From NCBI GenBank assembly GCA_947166355.1, contig CAMVDX010000006.1:1-64000 (forward strand): a DNA stretch of 64,000 nt, given 5' to 3'. The notes under the pieces are model-generated. The model was not told the origin of the DNA. It searched no databases and worked only from the letters and a program-made list of their open reading frames with translations. Both the position numbers and the translations under genes were made by a program. Positions 44,101 to 51,864 of this stretch are shown here, piece by piece; the stretch's first letter is position 1, and the number at the start of each line of letters is the position of its first letter. Source of the DNA: an uncultured Treponema sp. Its GTDB lineage: Bacteria > Spirochaetota > Spirochaetia > Treponematales > Treponemataceae.

Positions 44101-44676
44101 AAAATCCTTCTTTGCTGCCTGTTTCCAGTAATCCGGATAAAACTGTTCTGTCCAATATGCCGGCCAGAAATAAATGAATTTTTCTTCAACAAGCGGCGGT
44201 AACTGAGGATGATTATTTTGATTTAATTCAGGAAGAGGTTTTGACTTTTCCCACGAAAAATGACCGCCTCTATATACATTCTGCCCTTTAGAAAAATAAG
44301 CAAAGATTTCATTTTCTTTATACCCCTTTTTCTTCAGTTCCTCTTTTGTACCATAATCATCTGTAAAATGAACGGTATAGTGCTGTTTGAAATTATAATT
44401 TTTATAAGCGCCATAATCAAAAAAATTAATTGCATTGTCTAAGGGAACCCCGTCTTGAATCATATATGGCAGAAGCACGTTATAGACTTCTTTTATTGTG
44501 CTGGCATCATCAAGTGATTCCAGCTTAAAGCCACGCTTCTGAAGTTCTGGCATTCCTGCATATTTTTCAAGGGCCGTTTTTGTGTCTTTTGCAAGCTGGG
44601 TTTCTTTTGCTGAAAGTTTTGTGATTAGAAATAAAGAAAGGAATAAAAAAATTAATGCTGATTTTCCGTGTTTCAT
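41113..44676 (-). CDS. S41-peptidase-like protein fused to three FGE/sulfatase-modifying domains
   Basis: A 1187-aa secreted protein with signal peptide (about 1-23). Residues about 190-265 resemble the core of S41 tail-specific proteases: FIILDLRLDQGGDW and, about 35 residues on, FIIDESSTTGEYLLSSR, where the nucleophile Ser is expected. Three FGE-type (SUMF1/C-type lectin fold) domains follow at about 480-735, 740-990 and 1000-1187, each opening KxxxTEVTQKLYE and containing PVxxVSxxDALYFCNKLSE, GFRLPT, WEYAA and LYDMxGNVxEW. The usual catalytic Cys pair is not kept in all three, so they may bind rather than oxidise. It stands alone, just downstream of family D repeats. Confidence 0.82.
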   Translation of the reverse strand: MKHGKSALIFLFLSLFLITKLSAKETQLAKDTKTALEKYAGMPELQKRGFKLESLDDASTIKEVYNVLLPYMIQDGVPLDNAINFFDYGAYKNYNFKQHYTVHFTDDYGTKEELKKKGYKENEIFAYFSKGQNVYRGGHFSWEKSKPLPELNQNNHPQLPPLVEEKFIYFWPAYWTEQFYPDYWKQAAKKDFIILDLRLDQGGDWPIAQFFDFLEQEKIKGELIFIIDESSTTGEYLLSSRMTKWWNGKESPRFKYTTIGENTLGIQSFSGEWGWYKTDNAYFGGIRTEINKWKKYDEGVGAMPDIWADNAEDILKAIQVVTGIKDLGKYITAYNSYVYNLVKSAQYNLASPSLPKAIFDIKDNKQFFETFSKFVDLQNKYCEHSLDGVVTTQALWQNLLHLGDPAKGLSANQAIEKLQMILNETCPDNNTVTFPGYYVDKNDKEIPAKIVFKLNVMDSKGADHKLSEKEISDLYKSLEMNFVDIPGKNIKMLNTEVTQKLYENIMGYNPSIYKGSNYPVERVSFIDALYFCNKLSEKFGFTPVYAIDGETDVSKWNIALFDNQFDMDRNITQNKKANGFRLPTNLEWEYAAKGGEKYSYPGSNNLDEVAWYKENSGKASHPVAQKKPNGYGLYDMAGNVFERTWNISKVYLNPEKAYYFVQKNASFGGATTWESSYCKCNVDSWNCDWAWVDGKAIDTGFRIVISNQNQNQKVISEKEIKKELQIMEKNLVTISDKNMKILKTEVTQKLYESIMSDNPSFNIGDNNPVENVSWYDAIYFCNKLSERAGYKPVYALNGETDVSKWNYQPHNGNWISGKITENTDVQGFRLPSADEWYYAAFGGEYKLYAGSDNIDETAWYDENSGGISHPVAQKKPNAYGLYDMCGNVAEWLGTEELNSNKPKGTSYYIGPASSLGGIGYKGNDFSNDLTNCGNEKLPFESECLGFRIVISTGAKKSKTKVQPKETVLSYKDMQITMIEIPGKNITMLQTEVTQKLFESVIGFNPSNSNEQWPTYPVENVSWYDALYFCNKLSEAFGYKPVYAVDGKTDVSKWNYTPFKETIMQGEITQNLKANGFRLPTWDEWQYAARADEKTMFAGSSCLEEVYRYRSIDDVAKRKPNAWGLYDMTGNVDEWVWDSEQPYTRYLCGGSHVHSSLKHGDLQLGSKTAFGALLANWGTGLRVVRSSK

Positions 44677-44729
44677 AATATATTAATTATACTACGAAAT
44701 GGGAAAACAGCAAGGGAGAGAGATGCTTC

Positions 44730-44861
44730 TGTCATTCCCGTGCTTGACACGGGAATCAGCACAAGTCAGTGTTGTCCAGATTGTCGGGTCAAGCCCGACA
44801 ATGACACATTATCAAGCCCGACAATGACATAATTGTCATTCCCTGGCTTGACCGGGGAATC
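44730..44861. repeat. Family D repeat cluster
   Basis: Complete copies at 44730-44758, 44779-44807 and 44834-44861 with a truncated one at 44811-44829. Tip sequences differ but the arms pair (gtcattcccg..cgggaatc, ttgtcgggtcaagcccgaca). Confidence 0.85.
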
Positions 44862-44863
44862 AT

Positions 44864-46414
44864 TTACAGAATATATCTGCTCAAATCCTGATTCTGGCTG
44901 ATGCCTTCGAGCTTTTCGTCTACGTAGGCAGCATCAATCTTGATTGTTTCGCCCTTATGTTCATCTGCTTCAAAGTTGATGTCGGCAAGAACCTTTTCCA
45001 TGATTGTGTGCAGGCGGCGGGCACCGATATTTTCGGCGCTGGCGTTCACTTCTTCGGCAACGGTACTCATGCGGTCCAGGGCATCTTCTGTAATGTCGAG
45101 TTTTACACCTTCTGTTTCGAGCAGTGAGGTGTACTGCATAATAAGACTGTTTTTTGGCTCGCTGAGGATGCGCTTAAAATCATCCTTGTGAAGGGAATCA
45201 AGCTCAACACGAAGGGGGAAGCGTCCCTGCAATTCCGGAATCAAATCACTAGGAGCGGCCACGCTGAAAGCACCGGCAGCAATAAAAAGAATGTGAGTTG
45301 TATCAACTACGCCAAACTTTGTATTTACATTGCTTCCTTCTACAATTGGAAGAATATCACGCTGAACGCCTTCACGGCTTACGTCCTGTCCGTGGCTTTC
45401 GCCGTGAACCGCAATCTTATCTATTTCATCAATAAAGATAATTCCGCTCTGCTCTACACGCTTCTTGGCTTCGTCGGCAACCTTGTCGTGGTCTACCATA
45501 TTGTCCAGAACTTCTTCGGTAAGAATCTTGCGGGCTTCCTTTACAGTGATGTTGCGCTTTTTACCGCGGCCCTGACCATTCATCATATTCAAGATTCCCT
45601 GCATGCTGTTCTGAAGATCGTCTATGCTGCCTCCCGCGATAATTTCCATATTCGGCATTCCCTGAGGGCGGTGAACTACCATTTCAACCTCGCGGTCTTC
45701 GAGTTTACCTTCGCGAAGCATCTGACGGAACTTTTCGCGGGTATGGTTTTCGCGCTCTTTTTCTGCGGCCGCCTCGGCTGATTCTGCGGCTTCTTCGTCG
45801 GCCTTCTGCTGTTCTGCAGCGGCCTGATTTGCCTGATTCAAAGCCTCCTGCATATCAGAAGCAACCTTGTTCAAATCAATTGTAATTTCATTAGGATTAG
45901 GCTGAGTCAAAAAGCCAAGTGGTTTGATTTCCATCTTGCCGTCGGAGCCGCTGTCGCTCTTTGACTTCTTGTCGTCTTTTTTGTCTGTTCCAGGAAGCAG
46001 AAGGTCCAGAAGTTTTTCTTCAACAACGCTGACAGACTTCTCGCGAAGCTGCTCTTCCATCTCGGCTTTAACGTCGTTGTAGCCCACGGCCATAAGGTCG
46101 CGAATCATGCTTTCTACATCTCGGCCAACGTAGCCGACCTCGGTGTATTTTGTAGCCTCAACCTTGAGGAATGGAGCGCCGCAGAGCTTTGCAAGGCGGC
46201 GGGCAATTTCTGTTTTACCACAGCCAGTTGGTCCAATCATCAAAATATTTTTTGGTGCAACTTCATCGCGGATTTCCTCCGGCAATTTAAGGCGACGGAA
46301 GCGGTTACGAAGAGCAACTGCAACGGCACGCTTAGCCTTTTCCTGCCCGATGATATATGAGTCCAGTCTCTCTACAATCTGTTTTGGTGTAAGTTCTGTT
46401 TTGTTTTCTTCCAT
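44864..46414 (-). CDS. hslU: ATP-dependent protease ATPase subunit HslU
   Basis: The AAA+ unfoldase partner of HslV. N-terminal ELTPKQIVERLDSYIIGQ, Walker A GPTGCGKTEIARR, Walker B IIFIDEIDKIA, sensor region ELQGRFPLRVEL and the C-terminal YIL that inserts into HslV. At 516 aa it is about 70 longer than the common 443-450; the extra residues are in the I domain (about 150-250), a charged Lys/Asp and Ala/Glu coiled-coil insertion. The start at 46414 is preceded by AGGA. Confidence 0.96.
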   Translation of the reverse strand: MEENKTELTPKQIVERLDSYIIGQEKAKRAVAVALRNRFRRLKLPEEIRDEVAPKNILMIGPTGCGKTEIARRLAKLCGAPFLKVEATKYTEVGYVGRDVESMIRDLMAVGYNDVKAEMEEQLREKSVSVVEEKLLDLLLPGTDKKDDKKSKSDSGSDGKMEIKPLGFLTQPNPNEITIDLNKVASDMQEALNQANQAAAEQQKADEEAAESAEAAAEKERENHTREKFRQMLREGKLEDREVEMVVHRPQGMPNMEIIAGGSIDDLQNSMQGILNMMNGQGRGKKRNITVKEARKILTEEVLDNMVDHDKVADEAKKRVEQSGIIFIDEIDKIAVHGESHGQDVSREGVQRDILPIVEGSNVNTKFGVVDTTHILFIAAGAFSVAAPSDLIPELQGRFPLRVELDSLHKDDFKRILSEPKNSLIMQYTSLLETEGVKLDITEDALDRMSTVAEEVNASAENIGARRLHTIMEKVLADINFEADEHKGETIKIDAAYVDEKLEGISQNQDLSRYIL

Positions 46415-46435
46415 AATTTCAATCCTATTCAACAA

Positions 46436-46519
46436 TGTCATTGCGAGACCGCAGGTCGAAGCAATCCATTTTTATATAGATTGCTTCGTCGTTCACTTCG
46501 TTCTCTCCTCGCAATGACG
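46436..46519. repeat. Family B repeat pair between hslV and hslU
   Basis: gtcattgcgagaccg and cctcgcaatgacg ends with gattgcttcgtcg inside; it abuts the hslV stop. Confidence 0.85.
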
Positions 46520-46521
46520 AC

Positions 46522-47067
46522 CTACTCAAGTGTCTCAACCGTCAAATTCTGATTTGTGTAAATACAGATGCTGCCGGCGATATTAAGCGAACGCTCAGCA
46601 ATTTCCTTAGCGCTCAAATCCGAAGAATCAAGATAAGCGAGGGCCGCAGAGTAAGCATAGTTACCGCCGCTACCAATTGCAATTGCATCGTGCTCAGGCT
46701 CAATAACGTTACCGTCGCCGCTAATCAAAAGAATCTGTTTTTTGTCGGCAACAAGGAGCATGGCCTCGAGCTTCTGCAGAGTGCGGTCTGTACGCCAGGC
46801 CTTTGCAAGCTCCACAGCAGAGCGCATAATATCGCCGTTATATTCCTTCACCTTAGCTTCAAAGCGGTCCAGCAGAGTAAAAGCATCTGCCACAGAGCCC
46901 GCAAAGCCGGTGAGAATCTTTCCGTCATAAATTTTTCGAACCTTGCGAGAGTTTCCCTTACAAACAGTCTCGCCCAAAGTACACTGGCCATCGCCAGCCA
47001 TAGCAACCTGCCCGTTTCTGCGGACAGCAAGAATAGTCGTACTTCTGATTTTTGTTTTATTTCCCAT
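46522..47067 (-). CDS. hslV: ATP-dependent protease peptidase subunit HslV
   Basis: A 181-aa proteasome-like N-terminal nucleophile peptidase. [10 protein letters not shown] matches the active N-terminus, with Thr10 as the nucleophile, so a 9-residue propeptide (MGNKTKIRS) must be removed; many HslV proteins lack such an extension or have only Met plus a few residues. GDGQCTLG and [13 protein letters not shown] are also typical. It lies between xer and hslU, the order known for codV-codW-codX. Confidence 0.95.
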   Translation of the reverse strand: MGNKTKIRSTTILAVRRNGQVAMAGDGQCTLGETVCKGNSRKVRKIYDGKILTGFAGSVADAFTLLDRFEAKVKEYNGDIMRSAVELAKAWRTDRTLQKLEAMLLVADKKQILLISGDGNVIEPEHDAIAIGSGGNYAYSAALAYLDSSDLSAKEIAERSLNIAGSICIYTNQNLTVETLE

Positions 47068-47139
47068 AAGTTAAAATATAATGATTTAGACGTCAAAGTG
47101 CAAATAAAAAATTTGACGTAAAGGTTTTTGTTTTATCCG

Positions 47140-47190
47140 GGCGTTCCCCGCCGGCTCCACTTCGTTCCGCCGCCGGGTCGGGCGTTCCGA
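47140..47190. repeat. Short GC-rich palindromic repeat
   Basis: gggcgttccccgccgg, cacttcgttccgccgcc and gggtcgggcgttcc, related to 39134-39243, between xer and hslV. Confidence 0.7.
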
Positions 47191-47196
47191 AAGATA

Positions 47197-48096
47197 TTAT
47201 GAATGCGGATGTGCCTTTTTATAGGTTTCGATTAAATTTTCTGTTGTAATGTGAGTGTAACGCTGGGTTGTACTGATGCTCGAATGCCCCAGCATCTCCT
47301 GAACCATGCGCACATCCGCCCCATTCCCCAGCAAAGTTGTAGCAAATGTGTGGCGGAAGGCATGCGGGTTAATATGATGATTAGTTCCTTCCACACCAGA
47401 ATATCGGTTCAAAATGTAGCGCAGACCGCCTGTCGTAAGCGAACCACCCTTCTGATTAATAAAAAGCTCGGACGGCTGTTTTTCAATGTGATTTTCTTCC
47501 AGCACCTTTTTTCTGTCCGCAAGATATTCGGCAAGAGCCTGCCGCGCTGCAGAATCAAAATAAACCTTACGCTGCTTATTACCCTTACCCGTAACGACAG
47601 CCGAGCGGCCGCCGTCCATAAAATCACTGAGTTTGAGTCCCACAATTTCGCTGGCACGACAACCAGAAGAATAAAGCATAAGAAAAAGCGCATGATCGCG
47701 GCTCGCCCACAAAAGTTCATCCCTGACAGGCTCATTGCAAAGTTCATTCACCTCGCTGGATGTCATAAAGTTTGGAACACGTTTGGGAAGCTTTACGGTC
47801 TTCATTTCAAGAGAAGGATTTTTTTCAATATAACCAAGCTTTGTCGCATAAGTAAAAAGAGTTCTCACAGCCGCAATAAAACGGTTGACCGTAGCCGCAG
47901 ACTTTTTTTGTTTAGAAAGCTGTCCTATGCAAAGCATAAGATTTTCGCGGGTAACAGACTTAATATCCAGTTCGGGCGTCAAGAACTCCGAAAGTTCAGC
48001 AAGATCATTTCCATAACCTTTTACAGTATTTTCCGAAAGACCTCTCACTGCCGAAAGGTAAAGCAAAAACTCATCTGTCAATTCGCATAAAGTCAT
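47197..48096 (-). CDS. Tyrosine recombinase XerC/XerD
   Basis: A 299-aa site-specific recombinase with the SAM-like N-terminal domain and the catalytic residues in SGCRASEIVGL (Arg), GKGNKQRKV (Lys), HAFRHTFATTLL (His, Arg), LGHSSISTTQRYTH (His, Tyr). It acts on dif sites to resolve chromosome dimers. By operon position (ahead of hslVU) it corresponds to CodV/XerC in other bacteria. No dif-like site was sought successfully in the window. Confidence 0.94.
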   Translation of the reverse strand: MTLCELTDEFLLYLSAVRGLSENTVKGYGNDLAELSEFLTPELDIKSVTRENLMLCIGQLSKQKKSAATVNRFIAAVRTLFTYATKLGYIEKNPSLEMKTVKLPKRVPNFMTSSEVNELCNEPVRDELLWASRDHALFLMLYSSGCRASEIVGLKLSDFMDGGRSAVVTGKGNKQRKVYFDSAARQALAEYLADRKKVLEENHIEKQPSELFINQKGGSLTTGGLRYILNRYSGVEGTNHHINPHAFRHTFATTLLGNGADVRMVQEMLGHSSISTTQRYTHITTENLIETYKKAHPHS

Positions 48097-48178
48097 ACTA
48101 TTATTATCGGAAAAAAACAGCTGATTCCGCAGTTATTACTGACTTACAAATCTGAAAACCAAAACGGATAAAGATACT

Positions 48179-48206
48179 TTTTACTTTTAATGAAACCTTA
48201 TATAAT
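48179..48206 (+). promoter_or_regulatory. Possible promoter of the lipoprotein gene
   Basis: TATAAT at 48201-48206 with a weak -35 (TTTTAC, 16-bp spacer). An AAGGAG ribosome site is 8 nt before the ATG at 48242. Confidence 0.45.
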
Positions 48207-48241
48207 ATAAATTGTTATACTGATATAAGGAGCTTAAAAAA

Positions 48242-48967
48242 ATGAAAAAAATAAAATCAGCCGCAACCAAAATCGCAATGTTGTGTCTTACAGCAGCCTG
48301 TATATTTTCTGCAGTTTCCTGTGCTACTAAAAAGAATGAATATGTTTACGAGGATGATGATATAATCTTTGCAGACAGAGAAGCTGAAAATCCGGCCTTT
48401 ATTGCCCCGGCAATTACAGATGAATTTTTAGGCGATTTTGATCCGCTGCTTGTAAAGTCATGCGTAGGATTACAGAAGTTCGGCAAAAAGATGAAGCCAA
48501 AAGAACTTACAAAAAACTATCTTGTTCCACGCACAAATAATCTGGAAATTCACTATCGTGCAGCTGTAAATAAAATCTGTATTATTCTGAATTATGAAGA
48601 AAGACAGAAGCTTAAGGAAACAGCTGAACAGTTTCTTAATGAATATGAAACAAAAACAATTGACCGCCATAAGGTGAACAAGAAAACTGCCTATTACTCT
48701 TCACAATGTTCTCTCTGGTATGGTCTCAGCGGTCTCGGTTCAGGCAGCAGTAAGTGTGATTATTGGACTAATGCCGAAATTATAAACAAGCACGCTTATT
48801 TTTTAATTCACTTCACACCTTCAAGAACTGATGATGGAAAAGACCTTACACCAAAAGAGAACCTCTATTTTTCACCAACACAGCTCCGTGATTTTATAGA
48901 AATCCTTGATCAGGATTATCTTATTGATCAGGTAAAAGACTTGCGTTCAAAAGCATATACATACTAA
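48242..48967 (+). CDS. Hypothetical lipoprotein
   Basis: A 241-aa lipoprotein: signal sequence, lipobox AVSC (about Cys27), then an acidic stretch (YVYEDDDIIFADRE). The mature region is soluble with mixed helices and strands, including SKCDYWTNAEIINKHAYFLIHF (landmark YWTNAEIINK) and a C-terminal helix. Two additional Cys pairs could be disulfides. Not recognised. A terminator-like hairpin follows. Confidence 0.82.
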   Translation: MKKIKSAATKIAMLCLTAACIFSAVSCATKKNEYVYEDDDIIFADREAENPAFIAPAITDEFLGDFDPLLVKSCVGLQKFGKKMKPKELTKNYLVPRTNNLEIHYRAAVNKICIILNYEERQKLKETAEQFLNEYETKTIDRHKVNKKTAYYSSQCSLWYGLSGLGSGSSKCDYWTNAEIINKHAYFLIHFTPSRTDDGKDLTPKENLYFSPTQLRDFIEILDQDYLIDQVKDLRSKAYTY

Positions 48968-49007
48968 ATCAATTGTTTATATTTCTTTCATTTTGAATGG
49001 ATAATAC

Positions 49008-49046
49008 AAGACCTTCTGAATAAAATAATTTCAGGAGGTCTTTTTT
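49008..49046 (+). terminator. Terminator hairpin whose arm carries the recombinase Shine-Dalgarno
   Basis: A 13-bp stem with one G-U pair (49008-49020 with 49030-49042) is followed by T6 and then directly by the recombinase ATG at 49047. The right arm contains CAGGAGG. Confidence 0.85.
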
Positions 49047-49646
49047 ATGATTTATGGATATATACGTGTAAGCACTGATAAACAGACAGTTGAAAATCAA
49101 CGTTTTGAAATTGAAAAATTTATTCAAAAAAGTCAGCTGGCCGTTGATTCATGGATTGAAGAAACCATCAGCGGCACAGTTTCTCCTTCTAAGCGAAATC
49201 TTGGAAAACTGATTGAAAAAACAAAAAGGGGCGATATAATTATCTGCTCAGAGCTTTCGCGGCTTGGACGCAACATGTTTATGATTATGTCAATTCTGAA
49301 TGTTCTTATGGAAAACGGCGTAATTATTTATACTGTTAAAGAAAAATACAGGCTTGGAGAAGATTTAACCAGTAAAGTGCTGGCCTTTGCTTTCAGCATT
49401 TCTGCAGAAATTGAACGCGAATTGATTTCACAAAGAACTATTGAAGCACTCAAACGGAAAAAAGCTGAAGGTGTAATTCTGGGTCGACCAAAAGGAAAAA
49501 AGAATTCCCGTTACAAGCTTACTGGGTGTGATACTAAAATCAGAAGCATGCTGAATGAAGGATATCCTAAATCACTCATAAGCAAACAGCTTCATGTTTC
49601 GCCGTCTACTCTATATCTTTATCTCAAAAACAAAAATATTTTCTAA
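49047..49646 (+). CDS. Serine recombinase, Mpi/DNA-invertase family
   Basis: A 199-aa resolvase/invertase. The catalytic Ser is in YGYIRVSTDKQT, and SELSRLGRNMFMIMSIL, FAFSISAEIERELISQRT and RKKAEGVILGRPKG follow the small serine recombinase pattern; a C-terminal Hin-type helix-turn-helix closes it. By recollection of the family, the opening (DKQTVENQRFEI) and SWIEETISGT closely resemble the Bacteroides master DNA invertase Mpi, suggesting transfer between gut bacteria. Its ribosome site lies in a terminator stem, so expression may be conditional. Target sites were not identified. Confidence 0.92.
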   Translation: MIYGYIRVSTDKQTVENQRFEIEKFIQKSQLAVDSWIEETISGTVSPSKRNLGKLIEKTKRGDIIICSELSRLGRNMFMIMSILNVLMENGVIIYTVKEKYRLGEDLTSKVLAFAFSISAEIERELISQRTIEALKRKKAEGVILGRPKGKKNSRYKLTGCDTKIRSMLNEGYPKSLISKQLHVSPSTLYLYLKNKNIF

Positions 49647-49681
49647 TAATTTTAAAATCATTCGAATAAAAATCAAATAAA

Positions 49682-51022
49682 TTAAAAATCTGGCGGGCAT
49701 ATAAAATGCAATTTTTCGCCGCTTACAGGATGCTTAAATTCTATCTCTGAAGCATGAAGCATAAGTCTTAAGCCTTCAAAGGTATTTCCGTAAAGGGAAT
49801 CGCCAGCTATCGGAATACCAAGCCCTCCCTTTTCGGCAGGACAGCTGGCTGCAAGTCTAAGCTGATGTGTACGTCCTGTAAGCGGTGTAAACTCTATACG
49901 TGTTACCTTTTTATTAAGCTGATGAAGAGTTTCTACTCCTAGTTTTTTCCATTCAGTTATTCCAGTCTTTCCATTTTCTGCATCAAAAATCTGATGAGGT
50001 CTGTTTTCCGGATCAAGGCGGAATGGAAGCTCTGTACGACCTTCAGGCTTTCCATAAAGGATTCCATCTAAAAGAGCGATATATTTTTTATGAACCTTTC
50101 CTTCACGAAATTGTGCATTCAAAACACTATGTGATTTTTGATTAAGTGCCAGCACAAGCAGACCTGAAGTTTCCATATCCAGACGATGAACGGCACATTG
50201 TACGGGTGCCTGCGGAAAAAGTTGTCTTATTCTATATTCGGCACAATCCTGCTTATCAGATCCCTTGCCCGGAACTGACAAAAGTCCACCAGGCTTATTG
50301 ATTACTACAAGGTCTTTATCACGATAAAGAATTTCAATTCCCAGAATTGAAGGCAGAATATAACCGCAGCGTTCATCGCAAGGTGGATATGACAAGCCAT
50401 TTTGCTTATGAGCAGTGCTTCTTCCAAAATAAACTTCATCCATACTGACCGGCTCAAGCTTATTCATAAAAGCATAGCTTAAAAGCTTTGGAGCACAGCA
50501 ATCCCCGGTTCCCGTTGGCGGAAGCTTTCCACCATGTTGTTTTATTATTTCTTCCAATGAGATTGTTTTTCCGTCGAAACGAGTAAATGAATAAAGTGAA
50601 AATACTTTTTTTAAGGATTCATCGGTCAGAGCAGTTCGTTCTGCGGAAAGCTTTTTTATTTCTTCGGAGCGTTTATTAACTAACGTTAGTTTGTTTATTT
50701 GATTTGTAAGCTCATGAATTTTTAAATCATTCTGTTCAAGTGCTTTTGTAATTTCATCTGAAGAAACTATAGAAGGAACAAAAATATAGTCTGTGGATTC
50801 TTTCTGCACAAGGCGTTTATTATTTCCACTTACAGCGCACAGCACTACCCTGCGGCTGGTATTATTATCCCAGCACACAAGGCATCCTATCATTACCCCC
50901 TGCCCCGCACGTTCTGCACTTTCGCGCCCATACTGTTCAAGCTCAACACTTCCATCTTCTATAAGTGCAATGAGTCTTTCACAGTAATGGTGCGCAGATT
51001 CCTGCGGAAACGGAGGAAACAT
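49682..51022 (-). CDS. RluA-family pseudouridine synthase with N-terminal extension
   Basis: A 446-aa protein. The C-terminal half is an RluA-type synthase (VVINKPGGLLSVPG, CAVHRLDMETSGLLV with catalytic Asp, TGRTHQLRLAA). The N-terminal ~220 residues are an uncharacterised region with a coiled coil (about 95-130) and YAFMNKLEP; its role is unknown. Members isomerise uridine in rRNA or tRNA; which one cannot be told here. It lies 17 bases after rpiA on the same strand. Confidence 0.9.
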   Translation of the reverse strand: MFPPFPQESAHHYCERLIALIEDGSVELEQYGRESAERAGQGVMIGCLVCWDNNTSRRVVLCAVSGNNKRLVQKESTDYIFVPSIVSSDEITKALEQNDLKIHELTNQINKLTLVNKRSEEIKKLSAERTALTDESLKKVFSLYSFTRFDGKTISLEEIIKQHGGKLPPTGTGDCCAPKLLSYAFMNKLEPVSMDEVYFGRSTAHKQNGLSYPPCDERCGYILPSILGIEILYRDKDLVVINKPGGLLSVPGKGSDKQDCAEYRIRQLFPQAPVQCAVHRLDMETSGLLVLALNQKSHSVLNAQFREGKVHKKYIALLDGILYGKPEGRTELPFRLDPENRPHQIFDAENGKTGITEWKKLGVETLHQLNKKVTRIEFTPLTGRTHQLRLAASCPAEKGGLGIPIAGDSLYGNTFEGLRLMLHASEIEFKHPVSGEKLHFICPPDF

Positions 51023-51038
51023 TAATTGTGTTCCACCA

Positions 51039-51767
51039 TTATTTAAGATTTCTGATTTCTACAGAACCATCTTCTTTAGAAATAAATACAATTGGTTTGT
51101 TCTGAGTAAAAAGTCCTGTTTCTACAACACCCACAATTGAATTTATTTTTGCTTCCATCTCTGGAACATTTATCGGCTCTTTCCATGTACAGTCAAGAAT
51201 CTGATTTCCATTGTCTGTGATAACAGGACCTGCTTTTCGTACACCCTCGCGCAAAACGGCAGTTGCTCCAAGCTCACTAAGTGCATTCATTACAGGAACT
51301 CGTGCATCTCCAATAATTTCTACAGGGACTGGAAACTTTGTACCGATAGTCTGCACAGCTTTTGAAGAGTCTGCAATTACGACAAATATTTTTGCATTAT
51401 ATTCAACAATTTTTTCGCGAACATGTGCTGCACCGCCGCCCTTAATACAATTACAGTCCGGATCAACTTCATCAGCACCATCAATTGCAAGGTCAAGCTT
51501 TCCGCCGATAACTCTGTCGTTCATTGAATAAACAGGAATGCCGTAATCCTGGCAGGCATTCTGTGTCTGAAAGCTTGTTACTACGGCCTTTACATCATGG
51601 AGTTTTCCACTGGAAATATGCTCTGCAAGACGTTTTACGGCAGGCATTGCTGTAGAACCCGTTCCAAGACCGATTTTCATTCCGCTGAAAATCAGACCTT
51701 TTTCAATAAGTGTATCAATTGCGGTATTTGCCACAAGTATTTTTTGTTCTGACTGTGTAAGACTCAT
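51039..51767 (-). CDS. rpiA: Ribose-5-phosphate isomerase A
   Basis: A 242-aa RpiA interconverting ribose 5-phosphate and ribulose 5-phosphate in the pentose phosphate pathway. Conserved pieces: GLGTGSTAM, AIDGADEVDP, IKGGGAAHVREKIV, and a C-terminal VETGLF. It precedes the RluA-type gene, with a separate inverted repeat upstream. Confidence 0.95.
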   Translation of the reverse strand: MSLTQSEQKILVANTAIDTLIEKGLIFSGMKIGLGTGSTAMPAVKRLAEHISSGKLHDVKAVVTSFQTQNACQDYGIPVYSMNDRVIGGKLDLAIDGADEVDPDCNCIKGGGAAHVREKIVEYNAKIFVVIADSSKAVQTIGTKFPVPVEIIGDARVPVMNALSELGATAVLREGVRKAGPVITDNGNQILDCTWKEPINVPEMEAKINSIVGVVETGLFTQNKPIVFISKEDGSVEIRNLK

Positions 51768-51805
51768 AGCGGTTATAACCTCCTAAAAAATAACCGATAA
51801 ACGGG

Positions 51806-51841
51806 CATGTCAAGGCTTTTAGCGTAGCGTGCCTTGACATG
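51806..51841. repeat. Perfect 11-bp inverted repeat upstream of rpiA
   Basis: catgtcaaggc and gccttgacatg around a 14-nt loop (51806-51816 with 51831-51841). It lacks a T run, and lies between aroDE and rpiA. Confidence 0.7.
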
Positions 51842-51864
51842 GACGTATATCACAGTGATGTTTA

